From Blautia sp. (lineage in GTDB: Bacteria > Bacillota > Clostridia > Lachnospirales > Lachnospiraceae), in NCBI GenBank assembly GCA_021772055.1, contig JAETNR010000004.1, forward strand, positions 1-64,000: DNA of 64,000 nt, read 5' to 3'. The notes below the pieces were generated by a model that was given only the letters and a program-made list of their open reading frames with translations, did no database searches and was not told the origin of the DNA. Of this stretch, positions 1 through 8,154 are shown piece by piece. Numbering within the stretch: position 1 is the first letter of the stretch; every line of letters begins with the position of its first letter. The translations under genes were made by a program, and so were the position numbers.

Positions 1-57
1 GTATAATAAAGTATAGCGTATCACGGCTCATTCCATGACGGAAAGGAGCTTTACACT

Positions 58-1248
58 ATGTCTAATGTAAAACGAAAAGACAGTAAAAATCGCAATTTGC
101 GTAATGGAGAGAGCCAGCGAAAAGACGGAAGATACGTTTATAAATATACCGATATATACGGAAAGCCACAATTTATCTATTCTTGGAAACTTGTACCGAC
201 AGACAAGACACCTGCTGGAAAGCGTGATGATATTTCATTGAGGGAAAAAGAAGCACAGATAAAAAAAGACCTTAACGACAGTATCGACACAGTCGGCGGT
301 AAAATGACAGTCTGCCAGCTTTACGAGAAAAAGAACAGCCAAAGAAAGAACATCAAGAGGGCTACCGAAAAGGGACGACAGTATCTTATGAACGCTCTGA
401 AAAATGACCCATTGGGTATGAGGGCGATTGATACTGTTAAGCAGTCGGACGCTAAAGAATGGGCTATCAGAATGAGTGAAAAAGGATATGCCTATAAAAC
501 AATTGATAACTATAAGCGTTCCTTGAAAGCGTCATTTTACATGGCGATACAAGACGACTGTATCAGAAAGAACCCATTTGAATTTAAACTAAGTGATGTT
601 CTGGAAGATGATACAGAGCATAAAGTTATCCTTACACCAGAGCAGGAAGAACGCCTGCTTGCCTTTATGGAAAAGGATAAGATTTACAGCAAGTATTATG
701 ATGAGGTTGTGCTTCTGTTGGAAACGGGACTTCGTATTTCTGAATTTTGCGGACTGACGACGCATATTGATATGCAGAACAAAATACTCAATATAGACCA
801 CCAGTTATTGAAAGATAGCGAAATGGGCTACTATATTGAAACACCAAAGACCAAAAACGGAAAACGGGAACTTCCATTGACAGAACGGGCTTATCAAGCA
901 ATCCAAAGAATACTAAAGAACAGAGGAAAAGCACAACCGCTGATTGTAGGTGGTTACAGCAATTTCCTATTCTTAAACCGTGAGGGCTTGCCTAAAGTTG
1001 CAGGAAACTATGAGGGTATGGTGCGAGGATTGATTAAGAAATATAACAAGTATCACACGGATAAGTTACCGAACATCACACCACATTCATTCAGGCATAC
1101 TTATTGTACGAATATGGCAAATAGAGGAATGAACCCAAACACCCTGCAATATCTCATGGGACACGCTAACATAACCATGACACTTGGCTATTACGCACAC
1201 GGTACATTTCAATCTGCAAAAGCAGAGCTGGAAAGACTGGCTTGTTAA
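58..1248 (+). CDS. int: Tn916-type tyrosine integrase
   Basis: Site-specific tyrosine recombinase that excises and integrates a Tn916/Tn1549-type conjugative transposon. The 396 residues match my recollection of Tn916 Int along the whole length: an N-terminal arm-binding domain (about 1-80), a core-binding domain (about 85-185) and a catalytic domain with R226 (GLRISE), K264, H343 and R346 (HSFRHTY), H369 (MGHANI) and nucleophile Y379. The set is complete, so the enzyme should be active. The start has AGGAG eight bases upstream. In Tn916 int is the last gene before one end of the element, so the element extends left of base 1; no excisionase is visible here. Family assignment is firm; which element it belongs to is not. 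Confidence 0.95.
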   Translation: MSNVKRKDSKNRNLRNGESQRKDGRYVYKYTDIYGKPQFIYSWKLVPTDKTPAGKRDDISLREKEAQIKKDLNDSIDTVGGKMTVCQLYEKKNSQRKNIKRATEKGRQYLMNALKNDPLGMRAIDTVKQSDAKEWAIRMSEKGYAYKTIDNYKRSLKASFYMAIQDDCIRKNPFEFKLSDVLEDDTEHKVILTPEQEERLLAFMEKDKIYSKYYDEVVLLLETGLRISEFCGLTTHIDMQNKILNIDHQLLKDSEMGYYIETPKTKNGKRELPLTERAYQAIQRILKNRGKAQPLIVGGYSNFLFLNREGLPKVAGNYEGMVRGLIKKYNKYHTDKLPNITPHSFRHTYCTNMANRGMNPNTLQYLMGHANITMTLGYYAHGTFQSAKAELERLAC

Positions 1249-1261
1249 TATCGGAACGTAT

Positions 1262-1282
1262 ATTTACTACTCATTTACTACT
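1262..1282. repeat. DR2-like Int arm-binding direct repeats
   Basis: Two copies of ATTTACTACT (1262-1271 and 1273-1282) lie 13 bases after the int stop codon. Read on the minus strand they give AGTAGTAAAT twice, which resembles the DR2 repeats bound by the N-terminal domain of Tn916 Int near the transposon end. The repeats are seen; the binding role is inferred from Tn916. Confidence 0.6.
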
Positions 1283-1508
1283 TTTGGTTGCATTTTCATG
1301 CTGGTAAATGCCAGCTTATGCAATGTATCTTCCAAAAAGAAAATACCGATAAAGCCCTAAAATACGGGATATATCGGCATTTACCAACTTATGAAAAGAT
1401 AATCAGAAATTTAGTAAGTTTTTAAAACAAAAATGTTAAGAAAATGGATATGAAGAGTCAATCAGTTTGTAACTGAGTGCAAAGGTGCGAACTTTATGCT
1501 ATTGTATA

Positions 1509-1538
1509 TATAACAAAAGAACGCGTGATTTTGTTATA
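1509..1538. promoter_or_regulatory. Interrupted palindrome, operator-like
   Basis: TATAACAAAA (1509-1518) and TTTTGTTATA (1529-1538) are a perfect 10-base inverted repeat around a centre containing ACGCGT. The right arm overlaps a possible -10 box TATACT (1535-1540) about 35 bases before the gene at 1574. This is the layout of a repressor operator. The XRE protein encoded at 1939 is a candidate ligand, by proximity only. Confidence 0.4.
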
Positions 1539-1573
1539 CTATAGAGACGGCAATTGGAGTCAGTACGAAGCAG

Positions 1574-1825
1574 ATGAAGAAGGTCAGCCTGGAAACTGAG
1601 TTTGCCAGATACGAAGAGAGAATGAGATTAAGGAACCAATTGGAAGAAGTTTTTAAGGAAACAGACTACGATAACAGGATAGAGGAAATACAAAAGATTC
1701 TTTTGAAAAAGAACAGCCGTAAAATTATTTATTTGGAAGCACTAAAGACTTTCGGAAAAAAAGATGGACTGGAAATTTACCGCAGAATGCGAAACCTAGA
1801 TGCTGTTTCAATGGAAATTTCCTGA
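1574..1825 (+). CDS. Small charged helical protein of unknown function
   Basis: Eighty-three residues, rich in Lys, Arg and Glu and predicted to be mostly helical, with no signal peptide, membrane segment or motif I recognise. The start ATG at 1574 has only a distant GGAG (about 18 bases upstream), so translation is uncertain. It lies just outside the integrated element, downstream of the 1509-1538 palindrome, and is followed by the XRE gene on the same strand. It could be a cargo or target-flank remnant. I cannot assign a function. Confidence 0.4.
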   Translation: MKKVSLETEFARYEERMRLRNQLEEVFKETDYDNRIEEIQKILLKKNSRKIIYLEALKTFGKKDGLEIYRRMRNLDAVSMEIS

Positions 1826-1878
1826 ATTTGAAAATATTTTAGCCTGGTGTGTATCATTAACACGTTTCCCCGGGAAAA

Positions 1879-1917
1879 CTATGCTAATGTCAAGAAAATT
1901 GTTGAAGATTAGCATAG
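1879..1917. promoter_or_regulatory. Inverted repeat upstream of XRE gene
   Basis: CTATGCTAAT (1879-1888) and ATTAGCATAG (1908-1917) form a perfect 10-base inverted repeat with a 19-base centre. It is flanked by CCCGGG-containing blocks at 1868-1875 and 1927-1933. It ends 21 bases before the XRE start codon, so it could be the autoregulatory operator or a leader hairpin that reaches the ribosome binding site. Confidence 0.45.
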
Positions 1918-1938
1918 GGCGTACTGCCCGGGGGAAAT

Positions 1939-2190
1939 ATGAAGATTTACAGTTACCAAGGTAAAAAGAATGTAAGCGGTGAACAGATTCGTCAGTTTCG
2001 AATAAAAAACAGATTATCACAGAGCGAACTGGCAGCAAGACTGCAGATTCAGGGTGTTATGCTGGAACGTGACAGCATCAGCAGAATTGAAAGCGGTACA
2101 CGTTTTGTAGCTGATTATGAATTGTATGTGTTCGCAAATGTACTTGGAGTGGATGTGGCCTCCCTTCTGGAAGTCCAGGAGAAGCCGTGA
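1939..2190 (+). CDS. XRE-family helix-turn-helix regulator
   Basis: An 83-residue DNA-binding protein that is almost entirely one Cro/C1-type HTH domain (about residues 15-78). The recognition pattern is visible: IRQFRIKNRLSQSELAARL, then DSISRIESGTR and a closing helix ending VDVASLL. The start has GGGGGAAAT directly upstream. The reading frame continues beyond the TGA at 2188-2190 for 24 more codons to another TGA at 2263-2265, so the protein may once have been longer. It probably regulates itself through the inverted repeat just upstream; targets are unknown. Confidence 0.8.
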   Translation: MKIYSYQGKKNVSGEQIRQFRIKNRLSQSELAARLQIQGVMLERDSISRIESGTRFVADYELYVFANVLGVDVASLLEVQEKP

Positions 2191-2301
2191 AATACTGATA
2201 TCTCCATTGCTGCAGAGGAAATGAAACAGATTTCCTGCAATGATGAAGATATGAAGAAGCACTGATAAAAAATAAAATACAGAAGAGAAAGAATGAGCGA
2301 T

Positions 2302-2357
2302 AAAGTCTGCAAGTCTCCCTGTTTTAATAAACTATGGAGAGATTGCAGACTTTTTTT
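2302..2357 (+). terminator. Rho-independent terminator after XRE gene
   Basis: AAAGTCTGCAAGTCTCC pairs with GGAGAGATTGCAGACTTT across a loop of about 17 bases and is followed by a run of seven T. It separates the mobile-element flank from the following region. Confidence 0.85.
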
Positions 2358-2398
2358 ATATCACAGGAATGTTCTTTGAACTTGCCTATAATATAAAA

Positions 2399-2495
2399 AA
2401 GTTCCACCGGGCAGGATCGCACTGTTTCGGAAGGAAATTATGTTGCCTGGGAGCAACCCGCTGCAGGCGGAAAATCCTGGTAGGCAGAATTCTTT
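2399..2495 (+). ncRNA. Candidate structured RNA, class unknown
   Basis: A TATAAT box at 2387-2392 is followed by a stretch that folds on paper into a closed multi-branch structure. CAGGAT (2412-2417) can pair with ATCCTG (about 2473-2478). Inside lie three hairpins: TTTC/GAAA around a GGAAG loop, GTTGC/GCAAC, and CCGC/GCGG. It does not fit any riboswitch class or the SRP RNA core that I could check by eye. It could be a small RNA or the start of a long leader of the bcp transcript. The pairings are seen; function is unknown. Confidence 0.35.
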
Positions 2496-2630
2496 CTTAT
2501 TGAAAGTTTCCCCAAAATGTGATAAATGTATATAAAGATGAAAAATTTAACCAAGTAGAGCGGCGGCCTTAAAGAGAAGCGAGGCCCTTGGCCGTATTGC
2601 TGCATAGAAACGAAAATCGGAGGGATGATG

Positions 2631-3083
2631 ATGTTAGAACTAAATACAAAGGCACCGGATTTTACACTTCCGGATCAGAACGGACAGATGCATACTTTAG
2701 AAGAATATAGAGGAAAAAAGGTAATTCTGTATTTTTATCCAAAAGATAACACCCCGGGCTGCACAAAACAGGCATGCGGTTTTGGAGAATTGTATCCTCA
2801 GTTTCAGGAAAAGGGGGCAGTTGTTCTTGGAATCAGCAAGGACAGTGTGGCTTCCCACAAAAAATTTGAAGAGAAATTCGGCCTGCCCTTTACTCTTCTT
2901 TCCGACCAGGAACTGACAGTGATTCAGGCATATGATGTGTGGAAAGAGAAAAATATGTACGGGAAGAAAACCATGGGAGTAGTCCGTACCACGTATCTGA
3001 TTGACGAAGAAGGCATGATTGTAAAGGCCTTCGGAAAGGTAAAGGCAGCAGAGAATCCAAAGCAGATGCTGGAACTGCTGTGA
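2631..3083 (+). CDS. bcp: Thioredoxin-dependent thiol peroxidase (Bcp/PrxQ)
   Basis: Peroxiredoxin that reduces H2O2 and organic hydroperoxides in the cytoplasm using thioredoxin as electron donor. The 150 residues carry the AhpC/TSA fold with P42-G-C44-T-x3-C49: C44 is the peroxidatic and C49 the resolving cysteine, the spacing of the PrxQ class. Three ATG codons are in tandem (2625, 2628, 2631). GGAGGG ends at 2624, so only the third has a normal spacing of six bases, and the family usually begins MLE-x-G/N-T-K-A-P. It is followed after ten bases by yaaA, a second peroxide-response gene, so the two are probably co-transcribed. Confidence 0.93.
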   Translation: MLELNTKAPDFTLPDQNGQMHTLEEYRGKKVILYFYPKDNTPGCTKQACGFGELYPQFQEKGAVVLGISKDSVASHKKFEEKFGLPFTLLSDQELTVIQAYDVWKEKNMYGKKTMGVVRTTYLIDEEGMIVKAFGKVKAAENPKQMLELL

Positions 3084-3093
3084 GGAACCGGTA

Positions 3094-3834
3094 ATGAAAA
3101 TCATCATATCGCCGGCGAAAAAAATGAATATCGATACGGACACTTTTGCTGCCAGGAATCTTCCTATTTTTATGGAAAAAACAGAAATCCTGCTGGAATG
3201 GGTGAAGTCTTTATCCTATGAGGAAGCAAAGAAATTATGGGCCTGCAACGATCAGCTTGCAGAACTGAATTTTCGAAGATTTCATGATATGGATTTGCAG
3301 AAGAACCTAACTCCGGCTTTGCTTTCTTATGAAGGAATTCAGTATCAATACATGGCACCTGCTGTGTTTACGGATCAGGAATGGGAGTATGTCCAGGAGC
3401 ATCTGCGGATCCTTTCGGGGTTTTATGGAATCCTGAAACCGTTTGACGGTGTGACTCCCTACCGTTTGGAAATGCAGGCTAAGGCAAAGATACATGATAG
3501 TGGAAATCTTTATGAATTCTGGGGAGACAGCCTATATAATGAGGCGTTGGATGAGGATCATATCATAATCAACCTGGCTTCCAAAGAGTATTCAAAATGC
3601 ATAGAGAAGTTTTTGACACCGGAGGATACCTATATTACCTGTATATTTGGGGAACTAAAGAACGGAAAAGTCATTCAAAAAGGAACCCAGGCAAAAATGG
3701 CGCGGGGAGAAATGGTGCGTTTTATGACAGAGAACTGCGTGAAAGAGCCGGAGGAGCTTCAGAATTTTCATGGCCTTTCTTACAGCTTTTGTAAAGAACG
3801 TTCCGGACCGGGGGAATATGTCTTTTTAAAATAG
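3094..3834 (+). CDS. yaaA: Peroxide stress protein YaaA (DUF328)
   Basis: A 246-residue YaaA/DUF328 protein, full length for the family. In E. coli YaaA lowers free intracellular iron during peroxide stress and binds DNA; the exact activity in Firmicutes is not settled. Family hallmarks visible are the start MKIIISPAKKM, LSYEGIQY, LSGFYGILKP.D.V.PYRLEM, INLASKEYSK and the conserved C-terminal FHGLSYSF. It lies ten bases behind bcp, which fits one oxidative-stress transcript. Confidence 0.93.
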   Translation: MKIIISPAKKMNIDTDTFAARNLPIFMEKTEILLEWVKSLSYEEAKKLWACNDQLAELNFRRFHDMDLQKNLTPALLSYEGIQYQYMAPAVFTDQEWEYVQEHLRILSGFYGILKPFDGVTPYRLEMQAKAKIHDSGNLYEFWGDSLYNEALDEDHIIINLASKEYSKCIEKFLTPEDTYITCIFGELKNGKVIQKGTQAKMARGEMVRFMTENCVKEPEELQNFHGLSYSFCKERSGPGEYVFLK

Positions 3835-3843
3835 AGCAGAAGG

Positions 3844-6105
3844 ATGAAAAACTCAATGAAGAAGAATCAATTATTTTTTAAGTATTTGATGATTAACCTG
3901 AGCCTTGTTTTTGTAATTTTTGTTGGCTGCTTAGTAAATGTATTTTATACCTACGATCTTGAGAAAAAAGCAATTATTGAACAGAATGAAGAGGAGTTGG
4001 CAAGAAGCGTCAGGGCATTGGAAGGAATGCTGAACTCTATTTATTCCCTTTCTTCTGCTTTGCGATCCAATACATCAATACAGTCTTTAAGCAGATATAA
4101 AGGGGAGGAACTGCCTACAGATAAATATGTGCTGAAAAACTATCTAAAAAAAGATCTTTCGGATATTCAGATGATTGCGGACATTTCGGCTACCGGGTTT
4201 GTGCTCTTTCGTGACAATCCGGTATTTGTCTCCAACGTCCAGACAGCCGGAGACTTTGGAGAGTATTACGGAGAATACCTTGAGGTAGAAGGGAAGAGTG
4301 CAGAGGAATTTAAACAGGAAATTATGGAATGCACGGATCCCATAACCTGCCGGACATATCCACTTATAAAAATTTATAATTACGGTCTGAAAATGCTGGA
4401 GAATCCCTTTGTAGTGATAATCAGGATCAGAGAATCGAACCAGATGACCATAAAAACCATGGCATTTACTTTTGTGATTGACCAAGATGACATTTATCAG
4501 AAGCTTTTTGCGGGAAGCAGTGGAAATAATCTGATCTGTATCTGTGATAAAAATGGAAATATTTTGAATTCTTTTGGAGAAGGCGCAGAATTTTTGAAGG
4601 AATATGTCAATGTACCTATAGAAAAAAATAAGGTATTGGACGTAAATGGGGTAGGACATTATCTTCAGATCGCCAAGGAAAGCGTAAACGGCAGTTCCAT
4701 TATCATTGCTGTGCCGACGAAACAGGTAAAAAAGCAGACTCTGCGTCTTGTGGGAGTAAACCTTGTGGTAACGGCAGCTGCCATCATCTTTAGCATCGTC
4801 ATGATCATTCTGCTCAGTTATAGAAAATCCGCTTCCATGCAGGACGTGCTTGATGACATTAATGAGCGCTCCGAAAGCAGATTTCTGGAAGGGGACGAAT
4901 ATAAATTCATTAAGAAAAATGTGGAATATCTGGCTGACTCAAGAGATGTATACCAGAAGGAGCTTTCAGAGCTTCGTACTCAGATGGATAATACTCTTTT
5001 GGAGCAGATGTTCTTTCAGGAAACGCTGTCTTTAAAGATGAAGGAATTGTGTGAAAAACTCATTCCGTTTGAGCTTCAGTATTATGAGGTTCTTGTAATC
5101 CAATGTGAGGAAGAGGGATATGAGTATTTACCGGAAATTTTTTATCTGTTGGAAAAGATTTCCGGTCAGTTTATTCACCAAAATCACCTTTGTGTGCAGA
5201 CGGCGGTAAATGAAGTAAGTTTTCTGGTAGGCAGAAGCCAGGAGGAACTGATTCAGAAAGAGGAAGAAATGAAGCGCCTTTCTCTTTTTCTCCAGAAAGT
5301 AACAGAAGAGTCCGGAGAGATTCTGCATATTGGTGTTAGTGGAATTGGTATGGAAATTTCCAATATCCACACCTGTTATATTCAGGCAAAGCAGGCGCTA
5401 ACCTGTTATTCCCGTGAACATATTAATACGATAGGCTATTATTCTGATCTGCTGGATGCGTCTGGAGAGAACCTTTTAAATATGGATAATATCTCGAAAT
5501 TGTACCAGTACTTGCTTAGCGGAAAAGAAGAAATTTTTATGGATGCCCTTGATAAGCTTCTGCGGCATTACCATATGAACCCTTATATTTATGGCGGGGA
5601 TCCCCGGGGAATCTATTATTCCATTCGCCAGGCCCTGTTGTGCGCAGCAGCAGAGCTTTCTATTTCGGAAAGTGAACTTATGCTTCCGGAATGGAACAGC
5701 AGCTATGGGCTTGAGGCTGGAATTAAAAACCTAAAGGATGCGGCCATAAGATTACTGGAGGCCAATCAGGAGAATAAGAAAAGCCATAACAATGAACTGA
5801 AGGAATGTATTATCAACTATATTTTACAGAATTTTCATGATCCGAGTCTTACGGCATCCATGGTATGTCAGGAAATGAAAATATCTCAAAAATATCTTAT
5901 CCAGTTTTTAAAAGAGCAAACAGGAAAGACTTTTGCAAAATATATAGAGGATTTGCGTGTTGAGAAGGCGAAAGAACTTTTGCTGAATACAGATTATAGC
6001 AATGAAAGGATTGCCGGAGAAGCCGGCTTTGGTTCAATGAATAGTTTTTATCGTGTATTCAATAAAAAAACGGGCGTTTCCCCGGGGGCCTTTCGAAAAA
6101 AATGA
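3844..6105 (+). CDS. Membrane-bound AraC-family sensor-regulator
   Basis: A 753-residue one-protein sensor and transcription factor. A first membrane helix (about residues 13-35) and a second (about 300-325) bracket an extracellular sensing domain of about 260 residues, Cache-like in layout. The cytoplasmic part ends in an AraC-type double HTH (about 655-750) that includes ISQKYLIQFLKEQTGKTF and AGFGSMNSFYRVFNKKTG. A histidine kinase or receiver domain is absent. Such proteins control sugar ABC operons in Firmicutes, and this one stands directly before one (6428 onward), which is its likely target. The gene begins nine bases after yaaA, but its own control is likely separate. Confidence 0.85.
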   Translation: MKNSMKKNQLFFKYLMINLSLVFVIFVGCLVNVFYTYDLEKKAIIEQNEEELARSVRALEGMLNSIYSLSSALRSNTSIQSLSRYKGEELPTDKYVLKNYLKKDLSDIQMIADISATGFVLFRDNPVFVSNVQTAGDFGEYYGEYLEVEGKSAEEFKQEIMECTDPITCRTYPLIKIYNYGLKMLENPFVVIIRIRESNQMTIKTMAFTFVIDQDDIYQKLFAGSSGNNLICICDKNGNILNSFGEGAEFLKEYVNVPIEKNKVLDVNGVGHYLQIAKESVNGSSIIIAVPTKQVKKQTLRLVGVNLVVTAAAIIFSIVMIILLSYRKSASMQDVLDDINERSESRFLEGDEYKFIKKNVEYLADSRDVYQKELSELRTQMDNTLLEQMFFQETLSLKMKELCEKLIPFELQYYEVLVIQCEEEGYEYLPEIFYLLEKISGQFIHQNHLCVQTAVNEVSFLVGRSQEELIQKEEEMKRLSLFLQKVTEESGEILHIGVSGIGMEISNIHTCYIQAKQALTCYSREHINTIGYYSDLLDASGENLLNMDNISKLYQYLLSGKEEIFMDALDKLLRHYHMNPYIYGGDPRGIYYSIRQALLCAAAELSISESELMLPEWNSSYGLEAGIKNLKDAAIRLLEANQENKKSHNNELKECIINYILQNFHDPSLTASMVCQEMKISQKYLIQFLKEQTGKTFAKYIEDLRVEKAKELLLNTDYSNERIAGEAGFGSMNSFYRVFNKKTGVSPGAFRKK

Positions 6106-6427
6106 TCGATTTTGGGGAAAATCTTACTTTTTGGTAGCAAAAATAAAAAATGAGAGTTGAAAAAGCGGAACGACTGTAAAATCCAGGCGTTCCGTTTATT
6201 TTTGCAGCAGGAATTTTGGGAGAGAATGCAGGAATTTCTGTTGTTTTTGGACGAAACTGCAAGACTATTATTAGGAAAGCATGGAAGTCCCTCCTGGGGG
6301 TAAAATACAGGAATGAGATATCCTGCCAGATATTGGGACTGTTTATTTGGGGAATGATGTGATAAAACAGAATTGTCAAGTGATTAAGCCGGCTGATAAA
6401 AAAGAAAAAAAAGAGCGGAGGTACAAT
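6106..6427. other. Intergenic region before first ABC operon
   Basis: About 320 bases with no gene. It contains the terminator at 6163-6203; the rest (6205-6415) must hold the promoter and regulator sites of the ABC/GH95 operon. I could not pick a convincing -35/-10 pair. Target sites of the AraC-type regulator would be expected here. Confidence 0.4.
6163..6203 (+). terminator. Terminator after AraC-type regulator
   Basis: CGGAACG (6166-6172) pairs with CGTTCCG (6188-6194) around a 15-base loop, with A-rich sequence before and TTTATTTTT after. It ends the regulator transcript. Confidence 0.7.
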
Positions 6428-8059
6428 ATGAAAACGAAAAAAATGATGTCTTTAATGTTAGCAACAGGAATTGCAGCTTCCTCAGTTTCATTTGCAGGTA
6501 CTGTAAATGCTGAAGAAACAAAAAAATTAACAGTTGCAATTATTCAGAATGCAAATGTAGAGAATTATGATACTAATTATCAGACACAGCTGATCGAGAA
6601 TGAATGCGGTGTTGATATTGAATTTGTGCTGCTCCCTACAGCAATTGAAGATGCAAAATCCAAACTGGCGCTGATGGCAAGCTCCGGAGAAAAAATGCCG
6701 GATGTGATCTGTGCTGAGCTGACAAGCCTGGAGGTTTCAGAATATGGTTCCAAGGGAATCTTCCTTCCAATGAATGAATATCTGGAGAACCCGGAAATGA
6801 CTCCGAACTTTAATGCAATTGATGAGGAAGGCAAAGAAGGAATTCTTAGCGGGATTACCAGCCCGGACGGAAATATTTATACACTTGCAGACTATTCACC
6901 GGAAGATTTTAACCTGACTCCATACAGATGCTGGATCAATACGGCATGGCTTGAAAAATTGGGATTGGAAAAACCAACCACTACGGAAGAACTGAAAGCA
7001 GTTTGCGAAGCTTTTGCTACGCAGGACCCCAATGGAAATGGTGTAAATGATGAGATTGCTATTACAGGATGTGCGCCATCAGCTGCCTGGGGCTGCTTTA
7101 CCCCCTATTATCTTATGAATTCCTTTATCTTCTATAACGGTGACCTTGCCAACAGCGGTCTTAGCCTTGGAGAAGACGGAAAGACCGTTATTGCTCCATT
7201 CGCAACGGATGAGTGGAAAGCAGGCCTGGAATACATGAATGAACTTAGCTCCAATGGACTTATGGATCCTTCCATGTTTACCATGGACGCTACTCAGTTT
7301 ACTGCAATGCTGGATCAGAACCCCAATAATGTAGGATGCGTATGTGTTGGCGGCTGGGGATACTGGACAGGCGGACTTGATTCCGAGAATTTCAAGGACT
7401 TTGAACTGATGGCTCCTCTTCAGGGACCGGAAGGCGTAGCATATGCAGCTACCTTTGAATATAGCCCAAGATGTTTCTGGAACATTACCAAGGATTGCGA
7501 AGATCCGGAACTTGCCATGAAAGTTGGCGACTTCTTCTACCGCCAGGACGTTTCCTATACATCCCGTTATGGTGAGGAAGGTGCAGACTGGAGTACTGAT
7601 GAAGCAGAAACCGCGAAGAAAGTGGGCCTTTACCAGGATCTGTTAGGCATTCCTTGCAAAATTTCCATTATCGAAGATCAGTGGTCAAAGGTACAGAACA
7701 AACATTGGTATGCACACTGCCCGCATTATTTAAGCGTAGATGATTACAGAGGTCTGGATTCCATGCAGAATGGTGATGATAACAGAAATGCTGTTTTAAG
7801 AGCAACTTCTTATCAGATGTACTATGAAGCTCATCCGCAGCTTCTTCCTACCTTAGCATATACTGCAGAAGAAGCTGATATGATTTCCAGTATTGCAACA
7901 GATGTTACTTCCTATGTTTCCAGCAGCCTTGCTGAGTTTATCACTGGAAACCGCCCGTTATCTGATTGGGACAGCTATCTGGAAGAACTGGACAACATGG
8001 GATTACAGCAGCTGCTTGAGACAGCTCAGACTGCCTATGACAGAACTCTTGCTGAATAA
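6428..8059 (+). CDS. ABC sugar importer, extracellular binding protein
   Basis: A 543-residue solute-binding protein of the LplA/YtcQ-like type that captures an oligosaccharide for the permeases at 8155 and 9114. The start is ATG 6428 with GGAGG seven bases upstream; the upstream in-frame extension has no signal. The N-terminus (MKTKK, a hydrophobic core, then VNA before EE) is a type I signal peptide with an AxA-like cleavage site. There is no lipobox cysteine, so the protein is not predicted to be lipidated, which is odd for a monoderm binding protein. A hairpin at 8091-8120 follows the gene. Substrate is inferred only from the neighbouring enzymes (fucosylated or uronoylated glycan fragments). 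Confidence 0.9.
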   Translation: MKTKKMMSLMLATGIAASSVSFAGTVNAEETKKLTVAIIQNANVENYDTNYQTQLIENECGVDIEFVLLPTAIEDAKSKLALMASSGEKMPDVICAELTSLEVSEYGSKGIFLPMNEYLENPEMTPNFNAIDEEGKEGILSGITSPDGNIYTLADYSPEDFNLTPYRCWINTAWLEKLGLEKPTTTEELKAVCEAFATQDPNGNGVNDEIAITGCAPSAAWGCFTPYYLMNSFIFYNGDLANSGLSLGEDGKTVIAPFATDEWKAGLEYMNELSSNGLMDPSMFTMDATQFTAMLDQNPNNVGCVCVGGWGYWTGGLDSENFKDFELMAPLQGPEGVAYAATFEYSPRCFWNITKDCEDPELAMKVGDFFYRQDVSYTSRYGEEGADWSTDEAETAKKVGLYQDLLGIPCKISIIEDQWSKVQNKHWYAHCPHYLSVDDYRGLDSMQNGDDNRNAVLRATSYQMYYEAHPQLLPTLAYTAEEADMISSIATDVTSYVSSSLAEFITGNRPLSDWDSYLEELDNMGLQQLLETAQTAYDRTLAE

Positions 8060-8090
8060 CTGCACTTTTTGAAACAGAACAAAAGAATTG

Positions 8091-8120
8091 CAGAGGCTGC
8101 CGGTAAAAGGGCAGCCTCTG
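8091..8120 (+). promoter_or_regulatory. Intercistronic hairpin between SBP and permease
   Basis: CAGAGGCTGCC (8091-8101) and GGCAGCCTCTG (8110-8120) form a perfect 11-bp stem with an 8-base loop. There is no T-run, so it is more likely to stabilise the 3' end of the binding-protein mRNA than to stop transcription fully. Confidence 0.7.
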
Positions 8121-8154
8121 TAATTATGAAGCATATCGAAGTGAGAGGAATAAA

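Larger units (their letters stand above)
1249..1573. other. Right end region of Tn916-like element
   Basis: A gene-free stretch between int and the next gene. It holds the DR2-like repeats and then an A/T-rich run (about 1385-1445) of the kind found at Tn916-family ends, so the transposon-chromosome junction (an att site) should be in this stretch, probably before about 1450. The exact end cannot be fixed without the other end of the element or an empty site. The last part (1509-1538) is a palindrome described separately. Confidence 0.45.
2191..2624. other. Intergenic region between XRE gene and bcp
   Basis: About 430 bases without a gene. It holds the terminator at 2302-2357, a -10-like TATAAT at 2387, the folded RNA candidate at 2399-2495, and near 2555-2605 two mutually exclusive stems (CGGCC with GGCCG, or GGCCT with AGGCC). 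The last could act as a switch in the bcp leader. No coding potential is seen apart from the 24-codon in-frame tail after the XRE stop. Confidence 0.5.

Noticed and set aside
2399..2495. SRP RNA (4.5S type) because of a CGGAAGGAA tetraloop-like segment
   Set aside because: The conserved domain IV strands around the GGAA loop (CAGG...AGCAGCC) are not present, and the pairing partner differs.
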